From NCBI GenBank assembly GCA_002433335.1, contig DJHY01000245.1, positions 12,880-37,001 of the forward strand: a stretch of DNA of 24,122 nucleotides. Direction: 5' to 3'. Below the pieces are notes generated by a model, which had not been told where the DNA came from, searched no databases, and worked only from the letters and a program-made list of their open reading frames with translations. Positions 15,865 to 23,044 of this stretch are shown here, one piece after another. Source of the stretch: Rhodospirillaceae bacterium UBA6608 (GTDB taxonomy: Bacteria; Pseudomonadota; Alphaproteobacteria; Rhodospirillales_A; Casp-alpha2). The position numbers were made by a program, and so were the translations under genes. How positions within the stretch are numbered: the stretch's first letter is position 1; each line of letters opens with the position of its first letter.

Positions 15865-15893
15865 CTGACGCAGCACTGCAAACGCGATAGATT
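15865..15893 (+). promoter_or_regulatory. Possible promoter of the second operon
   Basis: CTGACG (15865-15870) and TAGATT (15888-15893) are spaced by exactly 17 bp, about 35 bases ahead of the NeuD-like gene. Each hexamer matches the sigma70 consensus at four of six positions. No second ops-like element or strong hairpin is visible in 15666-15928. Confidence 0.35.
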
Positions 15894-15928
15894 GCCGTCA
15901 ATGTGAATTCAAGCGGGCCCGCCAACTC

Positions 15929-16615
15929 GTGAAGAACGAAATGCCTCCCCTGGACCGGCCGGTCATCGTGATCGGCGCAGGCAGTCACGCAAAGGTCGTG
16001 GTCGACCTATTGCTGGCCGCCGCCGCCGAGGTTTTATGTGCCGTCGATATCCGACCCGCACGGGACAAGACCGTTCTGGGCATCCCGGTGCTCGACGAGG
16101 CCACCGTACTGGCAGGCACGTCGCCGGAACAGGTCGACCTTGCAATGGGCATCGGCGGCGGTCGCCTGGACCCGGTGCAAGGGCTGGAAACGAGGTTGGA
16201 AAAAGCGCGCAGCCTCGAGCAGTCGGGGTTCCGGTTTCCGGCACTCGTGCATCCGACCGCGTACCTCGGCGTAGACTGCCGGATCGGCGCCGGCGCGCAG
16301 GTCATGGCCGGAGCCGTGATTCAACCGGACAGCCGGGTCGGGGAATTCGCCATTATCAATACACGTGCCGCCGTCGACCATGACGGCGACATCGGAGACG
16401 GCGCACATATCGGACCCGGGGCGGTATTGGCCGGGACGGTATCGGTCGGCGCTTCGTCCTTTATCGGTGCCGGCTCAAGCATTATTCAAGACATTCAGGT
16501 CGGCGACCGCGTATTGGTCGCCGCAGGCTCCGTCGTCATCGATCAAGTCCCGACCGAGGCACGTGTCGCCGGCGTCCCCGCCAAGAACATGACCAAAGGC
16601 TCAAAAGTTCCGTGA
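15929..16615 (+). CDS. NeuD/PglD-family sugar O- or N-acyltransferase (left-handed beta-helix)
   Basis: 228 aa from GTG 15929; ATG 15941 is an alternative start. The N-terminal Rossmann-like domain (PVIVIGAGSHAKVVVDLLLA) binds nucleotide sugar in the PglD family. From about residue 105 a hexapeptide-repeat beta-helix follows (CRIGAGAQVMAGAVIQPDSR, GDGAHIGPGAVLAGTVSVGA, FIGAGSSII). NTRAAVDHDG contains the expected catalytic histidine. Members usually acetylate a sugar amine or sialic-acid hydroxyl with acetyl-CoA. Here the acyl donor may be acetyl-CoA, but the direct coupling to an adenylation/carrier cassette makes it worth asking whether it participates there. The TGA overlaps the GTG of the next gene (GTGA). 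Confidence 0.88.
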   Translation: MKNEMPPLDRPVIVIGAGSHAKVVVDLLLAAAAEVLCAVDIRPARDKTVLGIPVLDEATVLAGTSPEQVDLAMGIGGGRLDPVQGLETRLEKARSLEQSGFRFPALVHPTAYLGVDCRIGAGAQVMAGAVIQPDSRVGEFAIINTRAAVDHDGDIGDGAHIGPGAVLAGTVSVGASSFIGAGSSIIQDIQVGDRVLVAAGSVVIDQVPTEARVAGVPAKNMTKGSKVP

Positions 16616-18228
16616 CCCCCTCACTATTTCCGAAAACGTCCCTGCTCGACTGTTTCCGAAACGGTTTGGCCGCCTCTCCCGCCGGGCTTTGCGTCCATGC
16701 GGAAGACGGCGCTTTTACCTATTCCCAGATCGCGGCCCAGGCCGTGTCGGCCGCCACAACATTGACCGGCCTTCAAGACACCGCGCCCGTCGTCGGAGTG
16801 TTCGCAGGGCGTGAGTCGGGCATGTTTGTCGGCATGCTCGCCTGCCTCGTCTGGGGCAAGGGCTATGTGCCGATCAGCCCAGAGTTCCCGGACAAACGCA
16901 TTTCCGACGTTATTTCCGGGGCCACCGTCCAAACGATCATCACAACAAATGCTTGCCTAGACCAGCTGCTGGCGGTTCTCAACTCGACCGGGGTGGAGTT
17001 CACTGTTCTGGTCCTTGGCGACCGGAGCTTCGCCGACCGTCGACAATCCGGGCCCGTGATCGGTATCGACGTTTCCGATACGTCCGTCGGATCCGACGCG
17101 ATGCTCCCGCGACCGAATGTGGACCCGGACGACATCGCCTACCTGATGTTCACGTCGGGCAGTACCGGCGCCCCCAAGGGCGTTCCGATTACGCATGACA
17201 ACGCCTTGGCTTTCGTCGAGGTCATGCAGAACCGCTACAACCTCGGCCCCCAAGACAGAGCCATCTGTCTGCCCGATTTTTTCTTCGATCTGTCCATTTA
17301 TCCGATTTGGGTCACCTGGGACGGCGGCGGCGCGGTGTTTCTGCCGTCCGCCAAGGACAAGATGATGCCGATCCGCTATTGCCAGCATCACGAGATCACC
17401 GTCTGGTGTTCGGTTCCCTCGGCGATCACGTTCTTGAACAACTTCAAGATGCTGAAAGAAGACATTCTGCCTTTGATCCGGATCAGCGTGTTCTGCGGTG
17501 AACCTCTGTTGAAACCCGACACTCGGGCCTGGATCAGCGCATGCCCGAACTCCGTCGTCGACAACCTTTACGGGCCGACCGAAGTCACCGTGTTCAGCAC
17601 CTTGCTACCGGTGAATGACACGACGCTTCAACTCGGTGACGGCGACGTGATCTCGATCGGCAAACCACTTGACGGCGTTTACGCCCGGATCGTCGATAAC
17701 GACCTCAACCCTGTCGATCAGGGCATAACCGGGGAACTGTGCCTTGCCGGGCCTCAGGTGTCGCCCGGATATTGGAACAATGAAAACCTAACGGCCGAGA
17801 AATTCGTCGTCCTGCCCTCCGACGACGATAAGGACGAACTGCGCTGGTATCGCACCGGGGACCTCGCCGTCATGGAAAGCGACGGCAACATGCTGTTTAA
17901 GGGGCGCGCCGACGACCAAGTCCAGGTTTCCGGATATCGAGTTGAATTGGGTGACATCGAACAGGCCGCACGCGCCACCACGGGCGTCGACATGGCAGCG
18001 GCGGTGTTCGCGCGCGAACCCAGAGCAAAGAGCGATGCGATATTTTTGTTCGCTACAGGCGATCCAGACATCGAACAGGCCATCCATGACCGGATTGTTG
18101 ACAGCCTGCCGAGCTATATGACACCCAAGCGGATCGTCTTGATCGCCGAAATGCCCATGAACAGTAACAACAAGATAGATAAAGTCGCCCTTAAGAACAA
18201 AGTATCGAACGGCCTTTCAAATGATTGA
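16612..18228 (+). CDS. Stand-alone NRPS-type amino acid adenylation enzyme
   Basis: 538 aa, one adenylation domain with no condensation or carrier domain. It activates a carboxylic acid with ATP and loads it on a carrier thiol. Core motifs in order: LMFTSGSTGAPKGVPITHDN (A3), FFFDLSIYPIW (A4, Asp226), NLYGPTEVTVF (A5), YRTGDLAVMESDG (A7), GRADDQVQVSGYRVELGDIE (A8) and NSNNKIDK (A10, Lys521). Asp226 at the position equivalent to GrsA Asp235 points to an alpha-amino acid substrate. A by-eye reading of the ten specificity positions gives D-L-Y-C-V-C-L-V-F-K, which I cannot match to a known amino acid. The GTG start overlaps the upstream stop by four bases, and the next gene begins 8 bp before its stop; the carrier domain in that next gene is the obvious partner. 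Confidence 0.92.
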   Translation: MTPSLFPKTSLLDCFRNGLAASPAGLCVHAEDGAFTYSQIAAQAVSAATTLTGLQDTAPVVGVFAGRESGMFVGMLACLVWGKGYVPISPEFPDKRISDVISGATVQTIITTNACLDQLLAVLNSTGVEFTVLVLGDRSFADRRQSGPVIGIDVSDTSVGSDAMLPRPNVDPDDIAYLMFTSGSTGAPKGVPITHDNALAFVEVMQNRYNLGPQDRAICLPDFFFDLSIYPIWVTWDGGGAVFLPSAKDKMMPIRYCQHHEITVWCSVPSAITFLNNFKMLKEDILPLIRISVFCGEPLLKPDTRAWISACPNSVVDNLYGPTEVTVFSTLLPVNDTTLQLGDGDVISIGKPLDGVYARIVDNDLNPVDQGITGELCLAGPQVSPGYWNNENLTAEKFVVLPSDDDKDELRWYRTGDLAVMESDGNMLFKGRADDQVQVSGYRVELGDIEQAARATTGVDMAAAVFAREPRAKSDAIFLFATGDPDIEQAIHDRIVDSLPSYMTPKRIVLIAEMPMNSNNKIDKVALKNKVSNGLSND

Positions 18229-19246
18229 ATTTCGCCCTTTTGTTTCTTTTGTCATTGCCAACTGCGAAGACAAGTTCCGCCGGCATGACATAACTGTCGA
18301 CACCGCCGATACGGACCTGGATCTCATTGCGGCTGGGATTCTGGATTCGTTCGATCTGCTCAATCTGGCGATGGCGCTGGAAGATCAGCATCGCCTGACG
18401 ATGGACTTTTCGGTGTTCACCAGTGATTTCGATGCTTCGTTCAAGGGCCTGTACTCATGCCTGACGCCCGAGGCCGGGGCGCCCGAGCCGTCGCCCCCGC
18501 CGATGCCGGACACCATACTTGCGCCTATTATGGATGCCCTTGTTCGGGCAGGCGTCAGCACCGGGGATCGGATTTTCCTCCATTCTTCTGCATTAACGCT
18601 CGGGCTTTCGCGATTGGATTGCGCAGATCTGTTGGAACGTCTATTGGCCGCGATCGGCCCGCAAGGCTCGATCTTCGCACCGGCCGCGAACGTCCAGGCG
18701 TTTCAAAGCGGGAATTTTGATATCGACAACACACCCGCCCATGCCGACTTCGGGTGGCTGAGCGAAGCCATCCGGCAACATGCAGGCGCGTCCCGATCGC
18801 AAAACCCCTTCGACTCGGTTGCCGGCCTTGGCCCCGACGCCGCGCAGGTTTGCCAAGGCCTGGAGGCCGATTGTTACGGCCCTCAATCACCTTGGAGCCG
18901 CCTTCTCGGCAAGGACGTCAAACTGATCATGCTGGGCATCGATTTTCATTACGCCTCGATCGTTCATCTGGCCGAGCTTCAGTGCCAAGTGCCGTATCGC
19001 GGCTGGAAAGAGTTTTTTGGAAAGATTCGGGTGAATGGCGCATTTAAAGACGTCACGCTTCGCCTGTTCGCCGCCGAGATGAACACCCAAAGATTTTACC
19101 AGAAGATTGCGGACCTACCAGAGATGGCCGGGCGTTTCAAAACCCTGGACATCAAGGGCGGCGGCTACGTCGCGTCGTTGGACGATGTCTTCAACGCTTG
19201 CTGCGCCGCGATGCGCCGCGCGCCGCGCATTTTCGTCGAGCCATAA
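18221..19246 (+). CDS. Carrier protein domain fused to AAC(3)-type N-acyltransferase
   Basis: 341 aa. Residues 1-80 form an acyl/peptidyl carrier domain: DLDLIAAGILDSFDLLNLAM has the DSF site with Ser43 as the expected phosphopantetheine attachment point. After a proline-rich linker (about 85-95, PEPSPPPMP), residues 96-341 resemble the aminoglycoside 3-N-acetyltransferase family: DRIFLHSSALTLGLSRLD, SQNPFDSVAGLGPDA, SPWSRLLGKDVKLIMLGIDF and IVHLAELQCQVPYR, with His249 and Glu252. AAC(3) enzymes acylate amines from acyl-CoA; here the fused carrier could supply the acyl group as a thioester in cis. The usual HP before the conserved xxSVAAxG block is NP here. Antibiotic resistance is not the likely role given the context. 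Translationally coupled to both neighbours (8-bp overlap upstream, TAATG downstream). Confidence 0.88.
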   Translation: MIEFRPFVSFVIANCEDKFRRHDITVDTADTDLDLIAAGILDSFDLLNLAMALEDQHRLTMDFSVFTSDFDASFKGLYSCLTPEAGAPEPSPPPMPDTILAPIMDALVRAGVSTGDRIFLHSSALTLGLSRLDCADLLERLLAAIGPQGSIFAPAANVQAFQSGNFDIDNTPAHADFGWLSEAIRQHAGASRSQNPFDSVAGLGPDAAQVCQGLEADCYGPQSPWSRLLGKDVKLIMLGIDFHYASIVHLAELQCQVPYRGWKEFFGKIRVNGAFKDVTLRLFAAEMNTQRFYQKIADLPEMAGRFKTLDIKGGGYVASLDDVFNACCAAMRRAPRIFVEP

Positions 19247-20196
19247 TGTCCCAACTAAATTTCGCCATCGTCGGGGCCGGGAAATCCGCGTCGGATTGCG
19301 TTCACGCGATTGAGCGCTTCAATTCCTCGGCGTCCGGCAGGCACGCCAATCTGAAACTTCTGTTCGTCGATGCTAAAACGCCCGCGCCTAAAATCTCGGC
19401 GAATTGCCCGGTCATCGAAACGCGGAACATCAACGCAGATGAAAACGTCGCGCTCATCCAGGCGCACGATGTCGATTACCTGCTAAGCGTCAACAATCAT
19501 CAAATTCTTTCCGCCGCGACGATCTCGACCCCCCGGCTTGGGGTTCTTAATTTTCATAACGGCCCCCTTCCCCGATATGGCGGCGTCAATGTTTGCGCTT
19601 GGGCAATCTTCAACGGTGAAACGGAACACGGCGTGACATGGCATTTCATGGAACCCGCCATCGACGCCGGGCGGATCATCGCGCAACGCCGATTTCCGAT
19701 CACGGCGCGGGAAACGGCAATCACTTTGATCATGAAGTGCATTCAACAAGGAATTTCCCTGTTCGAAGAATTGCTGCCCAGCTTGTTCGACGGCCGCCCG
19801 GACGGAAACCCTCAGGACCCGTCGCAGCGTTTGTACTTTTCCCGCAAGGATATCCCGGCAAACGAGATTTTCGATTTTTCCTGGACCTGCGAACAGGCGG
19901 ATCGATACATGCGGTGCCTGAACGTTTTTCCGTTTCCCCCAGCGCTGCCGTTTGGTAAAGCCCTGGGCGGCGAAAGAGTATTCCGCGTGGTGAAAGTGAA
20001 CGTGGCAGAGCATCAAATCGACAGCGCGCCCGGCACCGTTCTTGATATTGACGACACAGCTATCCATGCCGCCCTTGCAAACGGAACGATCTCCATCACG
20101 GATGTGATCGACGAGCAAGGCAACAAAACACGGATTTCAGATCTGGTTTCCAGTTACGGCATCAACGCCGGCGCCAACCTTCAATTCAGAAAGTAA
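19246..20196 (+). CDS. Formyltransferase of the methionyl-tRNA/sugar formyltransferase fold
   Basis: 316 aa. Catalytic residues of the N10-formyltetrahydrofolate-dependent family are present: Asn102 and His104 in LNFHNGPLPRYGG and Asp140 in EPAIDAGRIIAQ. INGETEHG-type context (FNGETEHGVTWHFM) resembles formyltransferases associated with NRPS systems and sugar N-formyltransferases more than housekeeping Fmt, which has a different C-terminal domain. It would add a formyl group to an amine, either of the sugar or of the carrier-bound amino acid. The start codon overlaps the TAA of the carrier/AAC(3) gene (TAATG), so it belongs to the same translational unit. The C-terminal region (about 205-316) has FPFPPALPFG, also common in this group. 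Confidence 0.88.
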   Translation: MSQLNFAIVGAGKSASDCVHAIERFNSSASGRHANLKLLFVDAKTPAPKISANCPVIETRNINADENVALIQAHDVDYLLSVNNHQILSAATISTPRLGVLNFHNGPLPRYGGVNVCAWAIFNGETEHGVTWHFMEPAIDAGRIIAQRRFPITARETAITLIMKCIQQGISLFEELLPSLFDGRPDGNPQDPSQRLYFSRKDIPANEIFDFSWTCEQADRYMRCLNVFPFPPALPFGKALGGERVFRVVKVNVAEHQIDSAPGTVLDIDDTAIHAALANGTISITDVIDEQGNKTRISDLVSSYGINAGANLQFRK

Positions 20197-20210
20197 AGAG
20201 AAGGCATTCG

Positions 20211-21584
20211 ATGAAAGGTGATCTAATTCTTGTCCATTGCGTGGACACGGAAGGCCCGCTTAACGAGTCGGTAACGGCGACGTTCGAGCGCATCGAGACG
20301 GTCTTTGGCTTGAAGTACGAGCCCAGCCCGGAACAATTGAGCCGGCTGCAGCAAGGACACGACATTCCCGATGACCTGCGGGATGACGTAATGACCTTCA
20401 TTTCTCCGAACCGGCTCAACTATCACAAGACCTGGACCGAAGTGGACAAATGTGTCCGCGATTTGATGCGCCCCGAATGGCGCATGGCGTTAGAAGATGA
20501 CTACGGTCAGGGTTATACGTTTTCTTGGTTCATCCTCGACCATGTCGGGTTTGAGATAAATCCACGCCAGCGGGTCATGGGATTTCACGGAATCTACGAA
20601 CACTATCGCGAGCTTCTCGCCGAATTCAAACCGCCCGCGGATAAGCTGTATTATCACACGCACCCGGTTCCGTTTTTCTTTGAAGCGAACAAGACTTCCA
20701 ACAATTTCAGCTTCACCAATCACCACATCCAGGTGATCAACCGGCGGGTCATCGACTATTTGGACTTCCCAACCGCCTATCGTCCCGGCGCCAACTGCGA
20801 ACGCCCGGATATGAACCTTTTCCTTGAGATGTGGATTCCTTTCGATTTCGGCAACCAAGGCATGAAGCAACGCGCCGAGGAACGAATTCAAAAGGATCTC
20901 GCCGGCGGCCGATGGGGCGACTGGCGTCGCGCCACGCCGGAATGGGAAGTCTATCACCCGGATTTCTATGACTATCAAAAAAAGGGCAACATGCGGCGCT
21001 ACATCGCGCGCAGCCTCAATCTGAATTCAAGAGTGCGCCCGATTTCCCACGAAGAAGTCGAGAAGGCATTCGTCCGCGCCAACAGCGGGAAACACACTAT
21101 CATGGCCGTTACCGATCACGACGAACGCGAAATGCGGCCCTACATCATCGAGCATGTAAAGATGGTCCGGGAACTTCAGAAAAATTATCCCGACGTCAAA
21201 ATTCGCTATGCCAATGCCGCGGACGCCATCCGAATGGCCGAAGGCATTCCGCATGAAGAGCCCACCGAACTCACGTTCAACTGGGACGGTGACGCACTGG
21301 AGATCTTCGCTTCGAAAGAAATCTGGGGGCCCCAACCCTGGTTCTGCTTCAAAACCAAGGATCAGCGTTATATTCACGAGAACCTCGACCGCCTTGAGGA
21401 CGAAGGCTGGGGATTCGTTTTCGATGACAACACGATCTTTCTCGAGCAGATCGAATCGATCGGGATCGCCACCAACGACCGATATGGCAATACCTCGATT
21501 TATCGCCTGAGCCCCGACAAGGACCTCGGAAAGACGGCATCGATGATCCGGAACCGACCGGTACTGGACACCCTGCAGTCCTAA
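20211..21584 (+). CDS. WbmS-like polysaccharide deacetylase-fold protein (putative)
   Basis: 457 aa, soluble, no signal peptide. The N-terminus LILVHCVDTEGPLNES has the Asp-x-Glu-Gly arrangement of the WbmS branch of carbohydrate esterase family 4, and YYHTHPVPFFFEANK plus MAVTDHDEREMRPYI offer further potential metal ligands. About residues 90-330 would hold the NodB-like barrel; the last ~90 residues look like a separate beta-rich domain. WbmS belongs to a Bordetella O-antigen locus. If active, it would remove an N-acyl group from an amino sugar intermediate in the cytoplasm. The family call is from memory of motif style and is the least certain in this operon. AGAGAAGG sits just upstream of the ATG. 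Confidence 0.55.
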   Translation: MKGDLILVHCVDTEGPLNESVTATFERIETVFGLKYEPSPEQLSRLQQGHDIPDDLRDDVMTFISPNRLNYHKTWTEVDKCVRDLMRPEWRMALEDDYGQGYTFSWFILDHVGFEINPRQRVMGFHGIYEHYRELLAEFKPPADKLYYHTHPVPFFFEANKTSNNFSFTNHHIQVINRRVIDYLDFPTAYRPGANCERPDMNLFLEMWIPFDFGNQGMKQRAEERIQKDLAGGRWGDWRRATPEWEVYHPDFYDYQKKGNMRRYIARSLNLNSRVRPISHEEVEKAFVRANSGKHTIMAVTDHDEREMRPYIIEHVKMVRELQKNYPDVKIRYANAADAIRMAEGIPHEEPTELTFNWDGDALEIFASKEIWGPQPWFCFKTKDQRYIHENLDRLEDEGWGFVFDDNTIFLEQIESIGIATNDRYGNTSIYRLSPDKDLGKTASMIRNRPVLDTLQS

Positions 21585-21631
21585 CCGCCGGCCCGCATGC
21601 CGCCGCATTCCAGGTAGATCAAAAAAGCCAC

Positions 21632-22282
21632 ATGTCTGAAAACTACCAAGACTTCATCATCAAGAACGGCAAGCTCATCGGTAAGTTCGAAGAAATGTAT
21701 CGAACTTGCGACGATCCATGGGGCCGCGATTCGATGGAGGAACTTTGCCTGGAAACCAGCCTTTTACGGCGCGCCTGCTTGCTTGCAAATTCATTGGAAG
21801 GCGGTTGCCGGGTTTTTGACATCGGCTGCGGCGTCGGTTCTTCAATGCGCGCGATCGCCGACTCTTCGGCGCAGATGGCGGGAATCGACGTGAGCGAGAC
21901 CGCCATCCAAAAAGCGCGCCAACGGTTGCCGGAGCATCAGTTTGCCGTAGCCGGGCTCGACGACGTGGTGGAGGACTCCCCTGCGATCCAATCCATCGAT
22001 ATACGCCAGCTGAATCTTTTGATCATGTCCCAGGTCACCTGGTACGTCTTGAAAACCCTTCCGGCGTTCAAGGAATGGCTTCAGGCGAATTGGAAAGGCA
22101 AGCTGTTCATTCATATTCTCGGTATCTACCCGCCGGGCGTGCAGCAGTACGGCAAGGAATACTTCACCAATCAGGAAGAGATCTTGGCTTGGTGGGGTTT
22201 GAATTACCTGGAATATGGGACCCTGTCCCGCATCGTCGACGGCGACCCGAAAACGCTCAGTTATTTCATCGCCCAAATCTGA
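21632..22282 (+). CDS. Class I SAM-dependent methyltransferase
   Basis: 216 aa. Motif I is CRVFDIGCGVGSSMRAIADS, followed by the acidic-loop strand AGIDVSETAIQKARQRLPEH; NLLIMSQVTWYVLKTLPAF occupies the motif IV/V region. The N-terminus (QDFIIKNGKLIGKFEEMYR, DDPWG) is like small methyltransferases found in glycan clusters, where they O- or N-methylate a sugar or its acyl substituent. Substrate unknown. It sits 47 bp after the WbmS-like gene and 9 bp before the cytidylyltransferase gene, so co-transcription is likely. Confidence 0.83.
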   Translation: MSENYQDFIIKNGKLIGKFEEMYRTCDDPWGRDSMEELCLETSLLRRACLLANSLEGGCRVFDIGCGVGSSMRAIADSSAQMAGIDVSETAIQKARQRLPEHQFAVAGLDDVVEDSPAIQSIDIRQLNLLIMSQVTWYVLKTLPAFKEWLQANWKGKLFIHILGIYPPGVQQYGKEYFTNQEEILAWWGLNYLEYGTLSRIVDGDPKTLSYFIAQI

Positions 22283-22291
22283 GTTTCCCCC

Positions 22292-23044
22292 ATGACGACG
22301 AAATCCGAGAATTCTCCAGTCCTGATCATTCAGGCGAGAATGGGTGCGACCCGATTACCGGGGAAATCCATGCTGGATCTGGCGGGGGCGCCCCTTGTCG
22401 GTCGAATTATTGAGCGCGTCAAACGCTGTGCGTCGCCACGGCTAGTCGTGCTTGCGACCACCTGCAAACCGGAAGACACCCCGCTGGAAGCCTTGGCCGC
22501 GGCCTATGACATCCCTTGTTTCCGCGGCCCGGAACACGACCTGGTGCAGCGATACGTGCTTGCCGCCAAGGAATTTGACGCCGACCGCATCATCCGCCTG
22601 CCCGGTGACAACGTTGCGCCGGAGCCATCCGAAATCGACCGGCTTGTGGCCTACCATTTAGCTAGCGACAACGCGTTTTCATCGAACCTGTTGCAGATTA
22701 TGGGTAACGGCTACCCAGACGGGATCGGCGCAGAAGTTATTGAGCGCTCGGCCTTGGAAGAAGTCTTGGCGACCACCGACGATCCCCGATTGCGTGAGCA
22801 CCCGCACCTGAATTTTTTCGATTTTGAGCGAGACAGTGCTGTCGATGATGGCCGCTTCAAGGTCGGGACCGTCGCCTGCCCGTCGGCATTCAGTCGCCCG
22901 GACCTGACTCTCGACGTCAACACGCAGGAACAATACGAATATTGCAAGGCATTCTACGAATACCTTTACCCGCGAAATAACGAATTCGGCATTCTCGATA
23001 TCATTGAATGGCACGATAACATTTGGTCGCCGCATCGTAATTGA
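22292..23044 (+). CDS. SpsF/CMP-sugar cytidylyltransferase family protein
   Basis: 250 aa. LIIQARMGATRLPGKSMLDL is the nucleotide-binding signature of the SpsF/KdsB/NeuA cytidylyltransferase superfamily; FRGPEHDLVQRYVLAAKEFD and IIRLPGDNVAPEPSEID follow, with the Asp of PGDN a metal ligand. C-terminal LTLDVNTQEQYEYCKAFYEY is typical of SpsF-like members. These activate keto-deoxy acids as CMP-sugars; it is the best candidate to activate the NeuB product in this locus, in place of a classical NeuA. No clear Shine-Dalgarno precedes the ATG. Its stop overlaps the next start (TGATG). Confidence 0.86.
   Translation: MTTKSENSPVLIIQARMGATRLPGKSMLDLAGAPLVGRIIERVKRCASPRLVVLATTCKPEDTPLEALAAAYDIPCFRGPEHDLVQRYVLAAKEFDADRIIRLPGDNVAPEPSEIDRLVAYHLASDNAFSSNLLQIMGNGYPDGIGAEVIERSALEEVLATTDDPRLREHPHLNFFDFERDSAVDDGRFKVGTVACPSAFSRPDLTLDVNTQEQYEYCKAFYEYLYPRNNEFGILDIIEWHDNIWSPHRN

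Noticed and set aside
18221..19246. Aminoglycoside resistance gene
   Set aside because: The fold is AAC(3)-like, but carrier fusion and operon context point to glycan biosynthesis.
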